Shown in pieces: positions 24,181 through 33,196 of a stretch of 64,000 bases of DNA. The notes below the pieces were generated by a model that saw only the letters and a list, made by a program, of their open reading frames with translations, did no database searches and had not been told where the DNA came from. Every line of letters starts with the position of its first letter. The stretch's first letter is position 1. Source of the stretch: Oceanospirillaceae bacterium (GTDB lineage Bacteria; Pseudomonadota; Gammaproteobacteria; Pseudomonadales; Oceanobacteraceae); the NCBI GenBank assembly GCA_024234265.1, contig JACKOM010000014.1, forward strand, positions 9,340-73,339, in the 5' to 3' direction. A program made the position numbers and the translations under genes.

Positions 24181-26334
24181 ATGAAAAAATTCCCCATTAT
24201 TGCATTGCTAATTCTGCTGGTGGCTGCCTTTTTTGGTTTTGGATTAAATGATTACCTCACTTTGCAGGGCATCAAAAACAGCCAGGCGCAAATCAGCGGT
24301 TTATTGGCTGAGCACCCAGTGGTGATCGGCCTTGTATTTATGCTGGCTTATATCAGCGTCACTGCCTTGTCGTTACCGGGTGCGGCAGTGATGACATTAG
24401 CCGCCGGGGCTTTTTTTGGTTTAGGTTGGGGCACGCTGATTGTCTCGTTTGCTTCGAGCATAGGTGCAACCCTGGCATTTATTGCCGCCCGTTATTTTTT
24501 GCGTGACAGTGTGCAAAAACGTTTTGCGCAGCGCCTTTCTGCCATCAATACCGGGGTTGAAAACGAAGGTGCATTTTATTTATTTACCCTGCGTCTGGTG
24601 CCGCTGTTTCCGTTTTTTATGATTAACCTGCTGATGGGCCTGACCGCCATGCGCACCTGGACATTCTATTGGGTGAGTCAGCTGGGCATGCTGGCCGGTA
24701 CCATTGTGTATGTGAATGCGGGTACCCAGCTTGCGAATATCAGCAGTTTATCTGGTATTTTATCCCTGCCTTTGCTGCTCTCATTTGCCTTATTAGGCAT
24801 ATTTCCCCTGCTGGCAAAAAGGATCATCAGTATTTTTCAGAAACAACGCATTTATAAAGGCTTTAAAAAACCACGCCGTTTTGAGCGTAATTTAATTGTG
24901 ATCGGCGCCGGTGCTGCGGGTTTGGTAAGTGCCTATATTGCCGCTGCTGTGAAAGCCAAAGTGACTTTAATTGAAGCCCATAAAATGGGTGGTGATTGTT
25001 TAAATTATGGCTGTGTGCCCAGTAAGGCCCTGATTAAAAGCGCTAAAGTGGCGAATCTGCAACGTAGAGCCGATATTTATGGTTTAACGCCATGCGAGCC
25101 GCAATTCAATTTTAAAGCTGTGATGCAACGTGTGCAGGATATTATCAAAAAAATCGAGCCCCACGACAGCATTGAACGTTATACCGGTCTGGGTGTGGAT
25201 GTGGTGCAGGGATATGCAAAAATTATCAACCCCTGGACAGTGCAAATCAGCGCAGCGGATGGCACTCAGCGTGAATTAACCAGCCGCGCCATTATTATTG
25301 CCGCAGGTGCCGCGCCAATCGTGCCGGATATTCCGGGTTTAGCGCAAGTGGGTTATTACACCAGTGATACCTTGTGGGAATCGTTTGCGCAGATGGATGA
25401 AGTGCCACGGCGCATTGTGCTGTTGGGTGGCGGCCCCATAGGTTGCGAGTTAGCACAATGTTTTGCCCGTTTAGGTGCTGATGTCACCCTGGTGGAACGT
25501 AATGGCCGTGTATTACCCCGAGAAGATCAGGATGTCAGTGAATTTGCTGCGCAGAAATTACAGGCCGATGGCGTCACTTTATTATGTGAGCATGCTGCAG
25601 TGGCCTGTGAAATAACCGACGGGCAAAAAATTTTACGTTTATCAGCGGCGGGTGCTGAAACACGCATCCCCTTTGATGCGATTATTTGCGCGGTAGGGCG
25701 CAGGGCCCGGCTCACGGGTTATGGCCTTGAGGAATTAGGCATCGAAACCCAGCGCACTGTTAATACCAATGAATATCTGCAAACCCTGTATCCGAATATT
25801 TATGCTGCCGGGGACGTAGCCGGCCCCTATCAGTTCACCCATGTGGCATCCCATCAGGCCTGGTACGCGGCGGTGAATGCATTGTTTGGTGGTTTTAAAA
25901 AATTTAAAGCCGATTACCGTGTAATTCCGCGCACAACCTTTATCGACCCTGAAATTGCACGGGTAGGTTTAAATGAGCAGGAAGCCCGCGAGCAAGGCAT
26001 TGCGTTTGAAATTACCCGCTTTGGCATTGATGATCTTGACCGGGCCATTGCCGATTCCCAGGCGGAAGGTTTTATTAAAGTTTTAACTGTGCCGGGTAAA
26101 GATAAAATCCTCGGTGTCACCATTGCTGCAGCCAATGCCGGTGAATTACTCGCGGAATATGTGCTCGCCATGAAATATAACCTTGGCCTGAATAAAATAC
26201 TCGGTACTATCCATGCTTATCCCACCATGGCTGAGGCGAATAAATATGTTGCCGGTGAATGGAAGCGTGCCCACGCGCCGCAGCAAGTGTTGCAATGGCT
26301 GGCCCGTTACCATCGCTGGCAGCGGGGCGAATAA
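24181..26334 (+). CDS. TVP38/DedA-type membrane domain fused to FAD-dependent pyridine nucleotide-disulfide oxidoreductase
   Basis: A 717-residue fusion. Residues about 1-225 form a TVP38/TMEM64 (VTT, SNARE-associated) membrane domain: helices near FPIIALLILLVAAFFGFG, then TALSLPGAAVMTLAAGAFFG and FTLRLVPLFPFFMINLLMG. From about residue 238 a dihydrolipoamide/mercuric-reductase-like enzyme follows: FAD motif LIVIGAGAAGLVSAY, redox pair GGDCLNYGCVPSKA (CxxxxC), NAD motif VLLGGGPIGCELAQ, FAD motif NIYAAGDVAG and the C-terminal HAYPTMAE dimer motif. It sits 9 bases from a glycosyltransferase of the arsenosugar type. It may reduce a metal(loid) or disulfide at the inner membrane and link it to membrane transport; the substrate is unknown. 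Mercury-binding terminal Cys pair is absent. Confidence 0.88.
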   Translation: MKKFPIIALLILLVAAFFGFGLNDYLTLQGIKNSQAQISGLLAEHPVVIGLVFMLAYISVTALSLPGAAVMTLAAGAFFGLGWGTLIVSFASSIGATLAFIAARYFLRDSVQKRFAQRLSAINTGVENEGAFYLFTLRLVPLFPFFMINLLMGLTAMRTWTFYWVSQLGMLAGTIVYVNAGTQLANISSLSGILSLPLLLSFALLGIFPLLAKRIISIFQKQRIYKGFKKPRRFERNLIVIGAGAAGLVSAYIAAAVKAKVTLIEAHKMGGDCLNYGCVPSKALIKSAKVANLQRRADIYGLTPCEPQFNFKAVMQRVQDIIKKIEPHDSIERYTGLGVDVVQGYAKIINPWTVQISAADGTQRELTSRAIIIAAGAAPIVPDIPGLAQVGYYTSDTLWESFAQMDEVPRRIVLLGGGPIGCELAQCFARLGADVTLVERNGRVLPREDQDVSEFAAQKLQADGVTLLCEHAAVACEITDGQKILRLSAAGAETRIPFDAIICAVGRRARLTGYGLEELGIETQRTVNTNEYLQTLYPNIYAAGDVAGPYQFTHVASHQAWYAAVNALFGGFKKFKADYRVIPRTTFIDPEIARVGLNEQEAREQGIAFEITRFGIDDLDRAIADSQAEGFIKVLTVPGKDKILGVTIAAANAGELLAEYVLAMKYNLGLNKILGTIHAYPTMAEANKYVAGEWKRAHAPQQVLQWLARYHRWQRGE

Positions 26335-26343
26335 ATTTAATAA

Positions 26344-26994
26344 ATGAATGATATTAAGCCAGTTATGCCTCTACGCATTATTGTGATGGTTAAAAAGCCT
26401 GTTGCGGGTTATGCCAAAACCCGTTTAATTCCGGCATTGGGTGAGGCAGGGGCTGCGGCTTTGGCTGAGCACATGCTGCAACAGCTTGTGCAGCAGCTTT
26501 TATTATTACAACAGGAAAAAATATCCCAACGTCCGCCGCTGCAAATTGAATTATGTGTATCGCCCGATGTAATGGATACCTACTGGCAGGTTTTCCGTGA
26601 TAAGGGGCTGCAAGTACAACAGCAGGTGGATGGTGATTTAGGTGCACGCATGCAAGCGGCTGTAGAACGCGCCTTGGCAGAGGGTTACCCTGCGCTATTA
26701 ATCGGCACTGATTGCCCAGCGCTGGATGTGCATTTATTAAGTCAGGCAGTTGATGCACTGCTGCAACAACAGACCGTGATTTGCCCAACCTTTGATGGCG
26801 GATATGCATTATTGGGTTTGCCGTCTGCATGTGATGCCGTATTTAACAACATGCCGTGGAGCACAGCAGAGGTTTATGGCCTGACGGTGCAGCGTTTAGC
26901 AGATTCAGGTTTGGTATTGCATCAGCTGCCCATGCAACATGATATTGATGAAGCGGCTGATCTCGCATTTTTACCCGCAGGCTGGTTGAACTAA
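26344..26994 (+). CDS. Arsenosugar-associated glycosyltransferase, TIGR04282-like (cofC-type fold)
   Basis: A 216-residue nucleotidyl/glycosyltransferase of the TIGR04282 type that accompanies ArsS and the family 2 transferase. It shows the donor loop IIVMVKKPVAGYAKTRLIPALG, the metal-binding IGTDCPAL and CPTFDGGYALLGL, and the MQHDIDEAADLAF end. It follows the fusion gene by 9 bases on the same strand. Its TAA stop lies inside the CTAA repeat that borders MITE copy B, so that insertion fell exactly at the gene end and left the reading frame intact. ATG 26365 is an alternative start. Confidence 0.82.
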   Translation: MNDIKPVMPLRIIVMVKKPVAGYAKTRLIPALGEAGAAALAEHMLQQLVQQLLLLQQEKISQRPPLQIELCVSPDVMDTYWQVFRDKGLQVQQQVDGDLGARMQAAVERALAEGYPALLIGTDCPALDVHLLSQAVDALLQQQTVICPTFDGGYALLGLPSACDAVFNNMPWSTAEVYGLTVQRLADSGLVLHQLPMQHDIDEAADLAFLPAGWLN

Positions 26995-27257
26995 GGAACC
27001 TCTGAATAACTCCGTGCCCGCGTCGGCTTTGCGAAATAAATCAGATCAAGGCGCAGATTTGCAGGCATAATGGGTTACGTCAAAAAGCTGCAACACCGAG
27101 CTGGATTGTTTCGTAAAGCCCCTTCGGGCGCAGGCTGCCAGTCGATCTGGCTATGTTGGCGATTTTGAAAAGGACTCGTCATTTCCTGCAATCGCCGCCT
27201 TGCCAATCTCAACTGGCAGCACATGCGCGACGCTGTGCAGAGTTATTCAGAGGTTCC
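26995..27257. mobile_element. MITE family 2, copy B (263 bp, CTAA duplication)
   Basis: Has 18-bp perfect terminal inverted repeats GGAACCTCTGAATAACTC and an exact 4-bp direct duplication CTAA (26991-26994 and 27258-27261), which fits the YTAR target of IS5-type transposition. Nearly identical to the copies at 5222 and 37152. The open frames inside it are non-coding. Confidence 0.85.
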
Positions 27258-27293
27258 CTAATAAAAATCAGGCAATAAAGACAGTTTGCAATA

Positions 27294-27337
27294 AAAAAGC
27301 CCCGCATAATTTTAACTATTATGCGGGGCTTTTTTAT
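27294..27337. terminator. Bidirectional terminator between arsenosugar genes and rnb
   Basis: AAAAAAGCCCCGCATAAT, 7-base loop, then ATTATGCGGGGCTTTTTT. The A and T runs on both sides allow use from either strand; it lies 24 bases past the rnb stop. Confidence 0.9.
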
Positions 27338-27361
27338 TATTTATGTATTGCAGTGAATTTA

Positions 27362-29284
27362 TCAGGCCAGTTCAAAATTAATTTTTCGCTGGTTGATATC
27401 CACCTGGCTGACTCTGACATTCACTTCCTGCTCAAGGCAGAAGGCCTGCTGCTCATTGGCGAGTGTCATATAGAGCGGGTCAAAACTGAAACGGGGTTCG
27501 GTTTTGCGTAAATCCACCATGCCTTCAATGCCGCTGGCGTCGAGCTGCACAATAATGCCCGATGGGTTAACACCCACAATTTTACCCAGCAGGGTTTCAC
27601 CGCTTTTATGTTGCAGCACTTCGCATTTAAACCAGCTTTCCACCAGATTATTCGCCTGACGGGCAATCAGCTGATTTGCCTGTAACGTGCTGACTAAAGT
27701 TTCATCCACCTGGGGCATTACACCTTTGCCGATATGGGCTTTGATAATGCGGTGCACACATAAATCGTGGTATTTGCGGATAGGCGAAGTGAAAGTGGTA
27801 TAACCTTCAAAACCCATGCCCGCATGGGGGGCCTGGGTCAGGCTGATTTCACTGCGTTCCAGCATGCGCAGCATAATGCGTTTGAGGGGTTTATCGCTGT
27901 TATGTGCTGCTACAGCATTAATTAACTGACGGAAACCTTCCGCGCTGGCGATATCCGTTTGCAGGGCAATTTGTTGCTCTTCGAGAATACGTTTTACGTC
28001 TTCGTGTTTTTCGCTGCGCAGGCCATTATGGCGGATAAATAAACCTTTGCCCTGCTGTGTCATAAAACGTGTGCTGGCTAAGTTGGTGGCCAGCATACAT
28101 TCTTCCACCACTTTCTGGGCGGCATTACGCGGGCATTTAATGCTGTCGTAACCTTTGCCGTTTTCATCCAGCACAAAACGGTAATCGGGGCGCTCATCCA
28201 TCACGAGGTTATGCTGCTGGCGATATTTATTCAGGGCCTGGCTGGCGCTGTATAACACGCTGACCGGTAATTGCAGGGCTTCACGCAGGGCGTTTTTATC
28301 GCCCTCAATAAAATCGCTGACCTGGTTGTAACTGAGTTTGCCGTGGGAGCTGATCACAGCTTCGCGGAAATTCACATCGCTCACAGCGCCGTTATTGTCA
28401 ATGTGCATATCTACTACCATGCACAAACGTTTTTTGCCCGGCACTAAACTGCACAGGCCATTGGCGATGGCTTCCGGCAACATGGGCAACGGGCCGTCAG
28501 GGAAATAAACACTGTTGGCGCGTTGTTTGGCGGCGTTATCCAGGGCGCTGCCTTCGGCAATTAATGCGGCCGGGTCGGCAATCGCTACGTGCAGAATAAA
28601 ACCTTCGGCGCTGCGTTCTGCGTAGAGCGCATCGTCCATATCCTGGGTGCTTTCACCGTCAATGGTTACAAAGGGTAATTCACTTAAATCTTCACGGTCT
28701 GCGGCAATGGCGGCGACTTTTTCTTCGTTTAAACCGGCCAGTTCAGCAAGGGCCGCTTCCGGGAAGGTTTCACTTAAACCAAAACGGGTAATGCCATAAC
28801 GGCGCTCGAAACCTTTTTGCGCAATATTGCCGAGCAGCTGAATAACTTTGCCCTGGGGTTTGCCACTCGGGAAAGGGTGACGGGTGATTTCAATTTCTAC
28901 CCAGTCGTTATCCACGGCTTCGAGGTTGGCCTCCGGCGGGATATACACCCAGTGGTTCATGCTGGGCATATCGGGTTCGACGAAGGTCGCGTTGCCGCGT
29001 TTGATAAAACGCCCGAACAGGGTTTTTAAATCGGAGCGCATCAGTTTATCAATGGCCGCCTGGGTTTTGCCTTTGGGTTCAGTGGTGTCGGTAAATTCCA
29101 CCAGATCACCGGGAAATACCTTGGCCATTTCATCCGGTGGCAGGAAAAACTGCTCGCCACTGTCTTGCACTACAAAACCAAACTTACCGTTGCTGCCCCG
29201 TACGGTGCCACTTAATACCGGGGTGGTGCTTTTGAGTTGGGACTTGAGTTCTTTGAGCTGGGCGAGGGCGTCTAAATTCAGCAT
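27362..29284 (-). CDS. rnb: Exoribonuclease II
   Basis: Processive 3'-5' exoribonuclease degrading single-stranded RNA. The 640-residue protein has N-terminal cold-shock-like domains (about 20-165), the RNB catalytic domain (about 195-520) with metal-binding Asp in FVTIDGESTQDMDDALYAE and VAIADPAALI, the FTSPIRKYHDL block, and a C-terminal S1 domain (about 555-635; GETLLGKIVGVNPSGIIVQLDASGIEGMV). The length and the lack of a basic C-terminal tail favour RNase II over RNase R. Divergent-neighbour-free, with its own terminator. Confidence 0.88.
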   Translation of the reverse strand: MLNLDALAQLKELKSQLKSTTPVLSGTVRGSNGKFGFVVQDSGEQFFLPPDEMAKVFPGDLVEFTDTTEPKGKTQAAIDKLMRSDLKTLFGRFIKRGNATFVEPDMPSMNHWVYIPPEANLEAVDNDWVEIEITRHPFPSGKPQGKVIQLLGNIAQKGFERRYGITRFGLSETFPEAALAELAGLNEEKVAAIAADREDLSELPFVTIDGESTQDMDDALYAERSAEGFILHVAIADPAALIAEGSALDNAAKQRANSVYFPDGPLPMLPEAIANGLCSLVPGKKRLCMVVDMHIDNNGAVSDVNFREAVISSHGKLSYNQVSDFIEGDKNALREALQLPVSVLYSASQALNKYRQQHNLVMDERPDYRFVLDENGKGYDSIKCPRNAAQKVVEECMLATNLASTRFMTQQGKGLFIRHNGLRSEKHEDVKRILEEQQIALQTDIASAEGFRQLINAVAAHNSDKPLKRIMLRMLERSEISLTQAPHAGMGFEGYTTFTSPIRKYHDLCVHRIIKAHIGKGVMPQVDETLVSTLQANQLIARQANNLVESWFKCEVLQHKSGETLLGKIVGVNPSGIIVQLDASGIEGMVDLRKTEPRFSFDPLYMTLANEQQAFCLEQEVNVRVSQVDINQRKINFELA

Positions 29285-29370
29285 AGGTCTTTGCAGGGGC
29301 CTGAAAAACGGACCGGCATCTTACCATGGGAATGGGGATGTGTCTGTTACTGTCCAGTCACCCGGACCTG

Positions 29371-31086
29371 TCACGGGGTGGTGGCAGGCACGGGCAATAC
29401 CAGCAGTTGCATGGGGATCAGGCCACCTAAGCTGTCGCTGACATCCGTGTAGTTGCCACTGGCATCCAGCAGCTGGGTAGTCGTGAGGTAACCGGTGCGC
29501 GGGTAACCGGTGAAAATCAGCTGGCCGTTGTTGAGCAGCCAGATGGTATCGAAGTTAAAAATCCAGTTATCCAGATCGTAGGGCAGCAGGGTGTAGGCGG
29601 AGGATTTGCGGCTGTGGTCGATGCCGTAAATCCGTGGCCAGCCTGCGGCGTCATAACCTATGCATACAAATTGCCCGTTAAGATCCTGCAGGCGGCGCAG
29701 GCTGCGGTAGTCCGAGCCTAAACCGGGCACGGACGGCATGGGATTTTGCACCGGGGTTTCCGGGTCTTTGCGCGGGAATAACTCTAAGGTTTCGCAGCGT
29801 TTGCTGGCCAGATAACCATTGGCATAACTGTAGGGGCCGATGGCGGTGCTGTTTTGTGACATACGCAGGCTGCTGACTTTCTGGCTGTAACCTGAATAGG
29901 CCATGCGCGTGAGGTTGCCGTTGCAATTGAAAATCAGCTTATTGATGCCCCGTTCGGTGACTTCAAAAATACTGCTGCTGCCATCGCTGTCGTTGGCCAC
30001 CAGCAGGGTGCTGTTGGGCAGATATAAACGGGTGCTGACCCGCCCGGTAACTTCATCACAACCGCTGATCAGCACCCGGTAGGCATCATCCCCCGCATCC
30101 AGATTGCGGTAAATCAACACCCCGGCACGGGATGCGGCAAACTGGCCCAGCCCAGGCCTGTCACCTGCGGCGGAGATTTTATCCAGGGTATAGGCACCTG
30201 CTTCGGAAACCCGCATACGGTAAAGGGCTGTGGGGATCACTTTTTCCGCGTCCGTACTTGTGGTGCTGGTGCTGGTGCTGCTGGTTGTTGTGTCTGTACT
30301 GCTGGTTGAGGCAGTGGTGGTTGTGGTTGTCGTCGATGTGCTGCCCGTGCCGGAATCCGCCGTAGTATCACTGCCATCGGATATGGGGTTCACATGGTCA
30401 ACCGGTTCAGGGCCGTCATCCACTATGCCGTCTGGGTACTGGGCGAGCAGGTCGTAATCCACATCCAGTACGTAGAGTTCATCGGTATCGTTAAAACGGT
30501 TATCCGGCGGGAAATAATCACGCATCTGCGAGCCCTGGGGTAACTCCCCTGAATTGCCGGTGGGGTTCAGGCCGAGGGGGGCGCTGTAGGCGGTGCCGGT
30601 TTCAAGGTCGATCAACAAATTAAAATTGTTATTGCTGTCGTCCTTATCCAGATCACGGTAGGTCAGGGCCAGCAGCCAGTACTGATCATTGAGGCGCATT
30701 AAATCCTGTGGAATCACCTGGGCCTGGGCGAGGTAACTTAAATTGCCGGTGAGGTCCAGGGCTGCGCCGTCCGTGCCGGTTAACTCCACAGGGATAAGTT
30801 TATCCACGTCATCGGTTACCAGCGGGTCGGCGGCTTCCAGCTGATACAGCTGCTGGGTGTAATACAAACTGAGGGGGTCAGAGCTGGCGGTGCTGAGGGG
30901 CTGGCGGCCCAGCATTAAACTCGTGCTGCGGGTATTGATATTGAGGGTGGTCACGGGTGCCACCGGCAATTGTGGTAAGCTTGCCGGCTCCGCTGTGGGG
31001 TAGGGCACGGGATCACCGGCGCCGGCACCTACGCAGCCATGCAGGCAAAAAATCAGGCCAAACAACAGGTACTTAATATTATCCAT
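29371..31086 (-). CDS. Lipoprotein with Thr/Ser-rich linker
   Basis: From ATG 31086 a 571-residue protein with lipoprotein signal MDNIKYLLFGLIFCLHGC. Two beta-rich parts are joined by a low-complexity linker of about 45 residues made almost only of Thr, Ser and Asp (STSTTTTTTTASTSSTD). The N-terminal part has repeated LxLTGNLSYLAQ and YWLLALTYRDLDKDDSNNNF segments; the C-terminal part has repeated short strands (VLIYRNLDAGDDAYRVLI, then QLIFTGYPRTGYL) that could be beta-propeller blades. Ser/Thr linkers of this kind are common in exported proteins of polysaccharide-degrading bacteria. No catalytic motif or named family recognised. It is divergent from moeB. Confidence 0.65.
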   Translation of the reverse strand: MDNIKYLLFGLIFCLHGCVGAGAGDPVPYPTAEPASLPQLPVAPVTTLNINTRSTSLMLGRQPLSTASSDPLSLYYTQQLYQLEAADPLVTDDVDKLIPVELTGTDGAALDLTGNLSYLAQAQVIPQDLMRLNDQYWLLALTYRDLDKDDSNNNFNLLIDLETGTAYSAPLGLNPTGNSGELPQGSQMRDYFPPDNRFNDTDELYVLDVDYDLLAQYPDGIVDDGPEPVDHVNPISDGSDTTADSGTGSTSTTTTTTTASTSSTDTTTSSTSTSTTSTDAEKVIPTALYRMRVSEAGAYTLDKISAAGDRPGLGQFAASRAGVLIYRNLDAGDDAYRVLISGCDEVTGRVSTRLYLPNSTLLVANDSDGSSSIFEVTERGINKLIFNCNGNLTRMAYSGYSQKVSSLRMSQNSTAIGPYSYANGYLASKRCETLELFPRKDPETPVQNPMPSVPGLGSDYRSLRRLQDLNGQFVCIGYDAAGWPRIYGIDHSRKSSAYTLLPYDLDNWIFNFDTIWLLNNGQLIFTGYPRTGYLTTTQLLDASGNYTDVSDSLGGLIPMQLLVLPVPATTP

Positions 31087-31143
31087 GGCACAATCCATCG
31101 CCTGTGATAAAAGGTTATCGGCCGCCGACACTGAGAATTAAAT

Positions 31144-31896
31144 ATGCAGGATGAAGAACTGCTGCGTTACAGCCGCCACATATTGATTAACGAACTCGAT
31201 TACGCAGGCCAGGAGCGCCTTTGCCAGGCTCATGTGCTGATTATGGGCTTGGGTGGTTTGGGTTCTCCGGCAGCCATGTACCTTGCCGCCGCCGGGGTTG
31301 GCACACTCACCCTGGTGGATTTCGACAAAGTCGAAATTTCCAACCTGCAGCGTCAGGTTATCCATGGTGAAAACACCCTCGGCCTGCCCAAGGTGGAATC
31401 CGCAAAACAACGCATAGGGCAACTCAACAGCGCCTGTGATGTGCGTGCGCTTAACCGTGTGCTGGAAGAAAACGAACTGGCGGCACTGGTGGCTGATGCG
31501 GATTTAGTGCTGGATTGCACGGATAATTTCCCGACCCGTTTTATGATCAATCAGGTTTGCCTGCGGGCGGGTAAACCATTGGTGATTGGCGCGGCAATTC
31601 GCTGGGAGGGGCAATTAATGGTGGTGGACCCTGCCAAACCTGAACTGGGTTGTTACCAGTGTGTTTACCCTGAGGTGAATGAAGAGCAATTAACCTGCGC
31701 CGAAGCGGGTATTGTCGGCCCCGTGGTGGGCATTATCGGCACCCAGCAGGCCCTGCTGGCAATCCGTATGTTAACCGGCGCCGGCGGCAGCGCCGCAGGC
31801 AGCCTGACATTATTCGACGGGCTTAATGGTGAATGGCGCAAAATGAAATTACGTCAGAATAAAAAATGCCCCGTTTGTGCGCAGGCTGCACATTAA
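31144..31896 (+). CDS. moeB: Molybdopterin-synthase adenylyltransferase / ThiF-type E1-like protein
   Basis: Adenylates the C-terminal Gly of a small sulfur-carrier protein (MoaD or ThiS). The 250-residue protein has the start RYSRHILINELDYAGQERL, the ATP site GLGGLGSPAAMYLAAAGVG, the VDFDKVEISNLQRQ metal/arginine region, the catalytic-type TDNFPTR, and two Cys pairs for zinc (CYQC and CPVC). No rhodanese domain. Without moaD or thiS adjacent, MoeB versus ThiF cannot be settled, but the sequence is closer to the MoeB form. Followed by a carbonic anhydrase gene. Confidence 0.85.
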   Translation: MQDEELLRYSRHILINELDYAGQERLCQAHVLIMGLGGLGSPAAMYLAAAGVGTLTLVDFDKVEISNLQRQVIHGENTLGLPKVESAKQRIGQLNSACDVRALNRVLEENELAALVADADLVLDCTDNFPTRFMINQVCLRAGKPLVIGAAIRWEGQLMVVDPAKPELGCYQCVYPEVNEEQLTCAEAGIVGPVVGIIGTQQALLAIRMLTGAGGSAAGSLTLFDGLNGEWRKMKLRQNKKCPVCAQAAH

Positions 31897-32009
31897 TAAC
31901 GCAAAAAGAATCCGCATAAAAAATAGGATTTAAAAAAGCTGCGATTAACGGGGATTTTCTGGCATATTACGCCCCGCCCCAAAGTCAGTAGCAAATAGTG
32001 GAGAAGAGC

Positions 32010-32642
32010 ATGCCAACCCTCAATGACCTGCTGGAAAATAACCGCCGCTGGGCTGATAAAATCAACCAGGAATCCCCGGATTATTTCCCAACCTTAGCCA
32101 AACAACAGGCCCCTGAATTTTTGTGGATTGGATGCTCCGATAGCCGCGTACCTGCCAACGATATCGTGGGGCTGTTACCGGGTGAGGTATTTGTACACCG
32201 TAACGTTGCCAACATGGTGGTGCACACTGATATGAACTTATTATCTGTGCTGCAATTTGCCGTGGATGTGCTCAAGGTGAAACACATTATCGTGGTGGGG
32301 CACTATGGTTGCGGTGGTGTAAAAGCCGCCATGGGTAATGAAAAACTCGGCCTGATCGATAACTGGATTCTGGAAATCCGTGACCTGTATTATTCCAAAT
32401 CCAAAATGTTTAAGGGCCTGAATTCTGACGAAGAAAAACACGATTTATTGTGTGAGCTGAACGTAGTGAAACAGGTTTCCAACCTGTGCCACACCACTAT
32501 CATTCAGGATGCCTGGGACCGTGGCCAAACCGTTGCGGTACACGGCTGGGTATATGGCCTTAAAGATGGCCGCGTGAAAAACCTCAACGTGACAGTTAAC
32601 GATAAAAACCAGATTTCAGAATTTTACCGTCTGGAAGATTAA
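32010..32642 (+). CDS. can: Beta-class carbonic anhydrase
   Basis: Interconverts CO2 and bicarbonate. The 210-residue protein carries the zinc ligands Cys42 and Asp44 in WIGCSDSRVPAN, and His98 and Cys101 in VGHYGCGGV, with the dimer-typical FVHRNVANMV. It closely follows the E. coli Can layout including the C-terminal VHGWVYGLKDGRVKNL. ATG 32010 has GGAG eight bases upstream and fits the family start MPTLNDLLENN; the in-frame GTG upstream was rejected. A clear terminator follows. Confidence 0.94.
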   Translation: MPTLNDLLENNRRWADKINQESPDYFPTLAKQQAPEFLWIGCSDSRVPANDIVGLLPGEVFVHRNVANMVVHTDMNLLSVLQFAVDVLKVKHIIVVGHYGCGGVKAAMGNEKLGLIDNWILEIRDLYYSKSKMFKGLNSDEEKHDLLCELNVVKQVSNLCHTTIIQDAWDRGQTVAVHGWVYGLKDGRVKNLNVTVNDKNQISEFYRLED

Positions 32643-32672
32643 ACGACAGTGGCTTAATTAAACCCATAGATC

Positions 32673-32709
32673 AAAAACCCCGTTGAGTGCAAATTCAACG
32701 GGGTTTTTG
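32673..32709. terminator. Terminator between can and ubiT
   Basis: AAAAACCCCGTTGA, 7-base loop, TTCAACGGGGTTTTTG. A and T runs on both sides allow it to serve both convergent genes. Confidence 0.88.
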
Positions 32710-32713
32710 TTTT

Positions 32714-33145
32714 TCAGGGCTTCATTAATGCCGCTGGCAGTTGGCCAAGCACATGCCGGGCCGGTGGCCAGATTTTATTGTCCAGGGTGTTTTTAATATG
32801 GTGGGCCAGATCTGTGTTGCCGCTGATCACCAGTTCCCGCTGAAAAAATAACGTGTCCGGATCGGTTTTCCCTAACAGAATTTCCCGTGCAGCACGCAGG
32901 CTTAACGCTATGCTGGCATCACCTGTGCCCCGGTAGCGAATCTGCAATTGTTGCCGGGCATTGAGGCTCAGGGACAGGTTTAAATCCAGCTCTGCAATTT
33001 TAAGTGTGATCCAGCGCCCCTGCATAAAATCCAGTTCACCTGCCGTATTTTCATCGCGGAACAGCACATTAAAAAGTGCCTGTGCCAGCCATTGCTGTGG
33101 CCACAGCGGCCCATGGCGTAAACATTTACCAATGATCTGTAACAT
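32714..33145 (-). CDS. ubiT: SCP2-domain ubiquinone accessory factor UbiT
   Basis: In E. coli UbiT binds ubiquinone intermediates and is needed for oxygen-independent ubiquinone synthesis with UbiU and UbiV. The 143-residue protein is an SCP2 lipid-binding domain: LNLSLSLNARQQLQIRYRGTGDASIALSLRAAREILLGKTD and the LVISGNTDLAHHIKNTLDN segment. It is divergent from ubiUV with a central FNR box, the arrangement known from E. coli (yhbT / yhbUV). Family and context together make the call strong. Confidence 0.88.
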   Translation of the reverse strand: MLQIIGKCLRHGPLWPQQWLAQALFNVLFRDENTAGELDFMQGRWITLKIAELDLNLSLSLNARQQLQIRYRGTGDASIALSLRAAREILLGKTDPDTLFFQRELVISGNTDLAHHIKNTLDNKIWPPARHVLGQLPAALMKP

Positions 33146-33196
33146 GACTGCCCCCTATTTTTAGCCCCAGCATGTCAGGGCGTTGCAAAAATGCCG

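Noticed and set aside
27200..27511. Open frame starting MPISTGSTC
   Set aside because: The first part comes from the MITE copy B right end and the rest is antisense to rnb. The same start recurs at 37357 inside MITE copy C.
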